Shown in pieces: positions 61,989-64,000 of a stretch of 64,000 nt of DNA; within the stretch, counting starts at the first letter, position 1; every line of letters starts with the position of its first letter. The translations under genes were made by a program, and so were the position numbers. The notes beneath the pieces are model-generated. The model searched no databases. It saw only the letters and a list, made by a program, of their open reading frames with translations, and had not been told where the DNA came from. Source of the stretch: Lachnospiraceae bacterium (GTDB lineage Bacteria; Bacillota; Clostridia; Lachnospirales; Lachnospiraceae). The stretch covers positions 2,232,001 to 2,296,000 of the forward strand of contig AP025576.1 in NCBI GenBank assembly GCA_022845955.1. Direction: 5' to 3'.

Positions 61989-63461
61989 ATGAGACCGACA
62001 TTTATGGGGCTGGAAACAGCCAAAAGGGGCCTGATGGTAAACCAGAAGGCTATGGATATCGTGGGTAACAATATCACGAATATGCAGACCAAGGGCTATA
62101 CCAGGCAGCGGCTGGATACGGTGAGCGTACAGGTATACGGCGGCACGGGAGGTTTTCAGACAAGCTCCATACCGCTGGCAGGGCAGGGGGTCGACATGCT
62201 GGGAGTGGCCCAGATAAGGAATCCATATCTGGACAGCAAATTCCGGGAACAGTACGGCGATGTGGGCTATTATGACCAGAGGACCGCTATTCTGCAGGAA
62301 CTGGAGGGAATTATCAGCGATCCGGAAACAGAAGGAACCGGGATGAAGGATGCCCTCACCACTCTTTCCCAGGCTCTGGCGGATTTTGGTGCGCAGCCAT
62401 ACCAGGAAACCAATGCCAATATTACCCTCAATGCAGTGAAAAGCATCACTCATATATTGAATGAATACGACGGTAAACTAAAGAATGCCATGCAGGAGCA
62501 GAAGAACGATTTGGCAGCTGCGGTAAAAGATATCAATAATAAGCTGGAACAGCTGGCAGAGCTGAATAAATCCATTGTCCATGAGGTGTTTGTGAATGAC
62601 GATCTGGATGGAGTGAATTATGGACCCAATGATCTGCTGGATCAGAGGAATGTCATTCTGGATGATTTGGCCCGCTATGGGGAGGTTTCGGTGACAGAAG
62701 GCGGTGACGGACGGATCCAGGTAAAATTTAACGGCAAAACAGTGGTGGATTCCAGCGGTAACCAGTTTACCAACGATGCAATCCGCATCGGACAGGATGG
62801 GGTAACCCTTACCTGGAACAGCGATGATTCCGGTATGCATATGGAAACAGGCGCGCTGAAGGCCTTTACAGACGTGATTACAGGAAATACACCCGGAAAT
62901 GCCGGTATTCCCTACTACCAGCAGAAGCTGGATGATTTCGCGGCGGCGTTTGGTGAACTGATGAATGGTACGATCCACGAGGACGACGGCACGGCGGTTT
63001 TCAAGACCCTGATCGAAGCGGAGGGCGGAGGGCCGCTGAGGGCGGGAAATATATCCGTAAGCACGGCGTGGGCGGAGGACCCTTCCTATATTATCCGGGA
63101 ACAGAATCCGGACGGAACGCTGGACAATACCGATATCATGAATCTGAAAACCGGATTGACAGGGGAGAGGACTTTTGGGAAACAGTATCAGTTTACCGGG
63201 AATTTCAGTGAGTTTATCACGAATTACACAGATACCCTGGGCAGTGATATCAAGACGACCAAAGCAAGAATGAATGCCTCGCTTGCTATTGCGGAAAGCG
63301 TGGAAAAGGAGAGGCAGGGGGTATCGGGGGTATCTATGAATGAAGAAGGAATTAACCTGATGACCTATAATAAGGCTTACCAGGCATTGGGACGGCTGAT
63401 GACCACCATGGATGAGCAGCTGGATATGATAATCAATCAGATGGGCCTGGTGGGACGCTGA
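61989..63461 (+). CDS. flgK: Hook-filament junction protein FlgK
   Basis: First junction protein, 490 residues. The opening MRPTFMGLETAKRGLMVNQKAMDIVGNNITNMQTKGYTRQR and the ending VSMNEEGINLMTYNKAYQALGRLMTTMDEQLDMIINQMGLVGR are family-typical, and the middle contains DDLDGVNYGPNDLLDQRNVILDDLARY. The ATG at 61989 follows CAGGAA; an upstream frame from 61953 adds 12 residues unlike FlgK. Confidence 0.95.
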   Translation: MRPTFMGLETAKRGLMVNQKAMDIVGNNITNMQTKGYTRQRLDTVSVQVYGGTGGFQTSSIPLAGQGVDMLGVAQIRNPYLDSKFREQYGDVGYYDQRTAILQELEGIISDPETEGTGMKDALTTLSQALADFGAQPYQETNANITLNAVKSITHILNEYDGKLKNAMQEQKNDLAAAVKDINNKLEQLAELNKSIVHEVFVNDDLDGVNYGPNDLLDQRNVILDDLARYGEVSVTEGGDGRIQVKFNGKTVVDSSGNQFTNDAIRIGQDGVTLTWNSDDSGMHMETGALKAFTDVITGNTPGNAGIPYYQQKLDDFAAAFGELMNGTIHEDDGTAVFKTLIEAEGGGPLRAGNISVSTAWAEDPSYIIREQNPDGTLDNTDIMNLKTGLTGERTFGKQYQFTGNFSEFITNYTDTLGSDIKTTKARMNASLAIAESVEKERQGVSGVSMNEEGINLMTYNKAYQALGRLMTTMDEQLDMIINQMGLVGR

Positions 63462-63501
63462 TGTGGGCAGGACGCGCATTGGGCGCAGGAGGAAGGGCGG
63501 A

Positions 63502-64000
63502 ATGAGAATTACGGAAAGTATGCTGACAGGATCCTATACCAGGAACCTTCAGCGCAATATCAGCAATCTGGCACAGTCCAACCTGAAGCTTGCCTCCGAA
63601 AGGGAATATAACCATGTATCGGAGGATCCGGCGAGGGCGGCAAAAGCTTTTGCCGTACGGGATCAGATTGCCATGAGCGAAGAGCATGTAAGAACGGTAA
63701 AAAGCGCGCTGGGGGAACTGGATACGGCGGATAAAAATATCCAGTCCATCAATTCCATTCTGCAGACTGTTTTTGAAAAGGCAACGAAAGCAGGCGGCGT
63801 GACCAATCAGGAGAACCTGAATGCCATTGCGGAGGAACTGCATGGCCTGAATGAGGAAATCCTCCAGACCATGAATGCCAGATACGGAGATAAATTTCTG
63901 TTTTCCGGATCCGGCAATGCGCAGGCGCCTTTTACGGTGGAAGAAGGAAAGCTCCTTTTTAACGGAAAAGCCGTGGATGATTACGACAAAAACGATCCCG
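63502..64000 (+). CDS. flgL: Hook-filament junction protein FlgL (3' end outside window)
   Basis: Second junction protein; 166 codons are visible and the frame stays open to the last base. MRITESMLTGSYTRNLQRNISNLAQSNLKLASEREYNHVSEDPARAAKAF is the typical FlgL opening, followed by MNARYGDKFLFSGSGNAQAPF. The start follows AGGAGG by ten bases. In related bacteria fliW and csrA follow flgL; they would lie beyond the window. Confidence 0.93.
   Translation, partial: MRITESMLTGSYTRNLQRNISNLAQSNLKLASEREYNHVSEDPARAAKAFAVRDQIAMSEEHVRTVKSALGELDTADKNIQSINSILQTVFEKATKAGGVTNQENLNAIAEELHGLNEEILQTMNARYGDKFLFSGSGNAQAPFTVEEGKLLFNGKAVDDYDKNDP

Overview
The window looks like chromosomal DNA of a gut-type Firmicute of the Lachnospiraceae. 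The reasons are the roughly 50% G+C base composition, the AGGAGG-type ribosome binding sites, the YesM/YesN and LplA/LplB/YtcP sugar-transport systems without a local ATPase, and a Firmicute flagellar gene order (fliE-F-G-H-I-J-K, flgD, flgE, flbD, motA, fliY, flhA, sigma-28). I cannot name a genus from sequence alone. I saw no rRNA, tRNA, CRISPR array or insertion sequence.

1-17.4 kb, carbohydrate region. The window opens inside a sugar ABC permease, followed by a YesM-type histidine kinase and a YesN/AraC-type response regulator. A CBM9-like protein is divergent from a long operon with a good sigma-A promoter (5556-5584). That operon holds two permeases, a solute-binding lipoprotein, two GH29 alpha-L-fucosidases, a GH18 glycosidase, a large transglutaminase-like protein and an M17 aminopeptidase. 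None of the enzymes shows a signal peptide. I read the locus as import and cytoplasmic breakdown of small fucosylated glycans or glycopeptides. A convergent LacI-family regulator closes the region.

18.5-34.3 kb, mixed accessory genes. In order: an msrA-msrB fusion; a MocR regulator and aminotransferase pair behind a perfect 18-bp palindrome; a small lipoprotein; an unrecognised protein; an SDR oxidoreductase; a metallo-beta-lactamase-fold lipoprotein; an OmpR-family two-component system; and a convergent ABC ATPase/FtsX permease/serine hydrolase operon. Direct repeats with an 11-bp period in front of the lipoprotein and the ABC operon suggest a common response regulator. A striking 133-bp cloverleaf-like palindromic element lies at 26674-26806.

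34.9-64 kb, flagellar region. After a very AT-rich promoter region comes an almost continuous flagellar operon from fliE to sigma-28, two rod genes, a FapA/DUF342 protein, an uncharacterised protein paired with a free-standing FlhB C-domain, a PilZ protein and a VanY-type peptidase. Flagellin follows, with a likely sigma-28 promoter and a CsrA-type leader. An Rpn nuclease gene and a ParA-ComFB pair then separate it from the flgM-flgN-flgK-flgL operon. Genes normally found inside this order (flgB, flgC, motB, fliL, fliM, cheY, fliO-P-Q-R, flhB, flhF, flhG, che genes) are absent, and the remaining genes abut cleanly. Either they sit elsewhere in the genome or this flagellar system is incomplete or altered. 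That is the most notable feature of the window.
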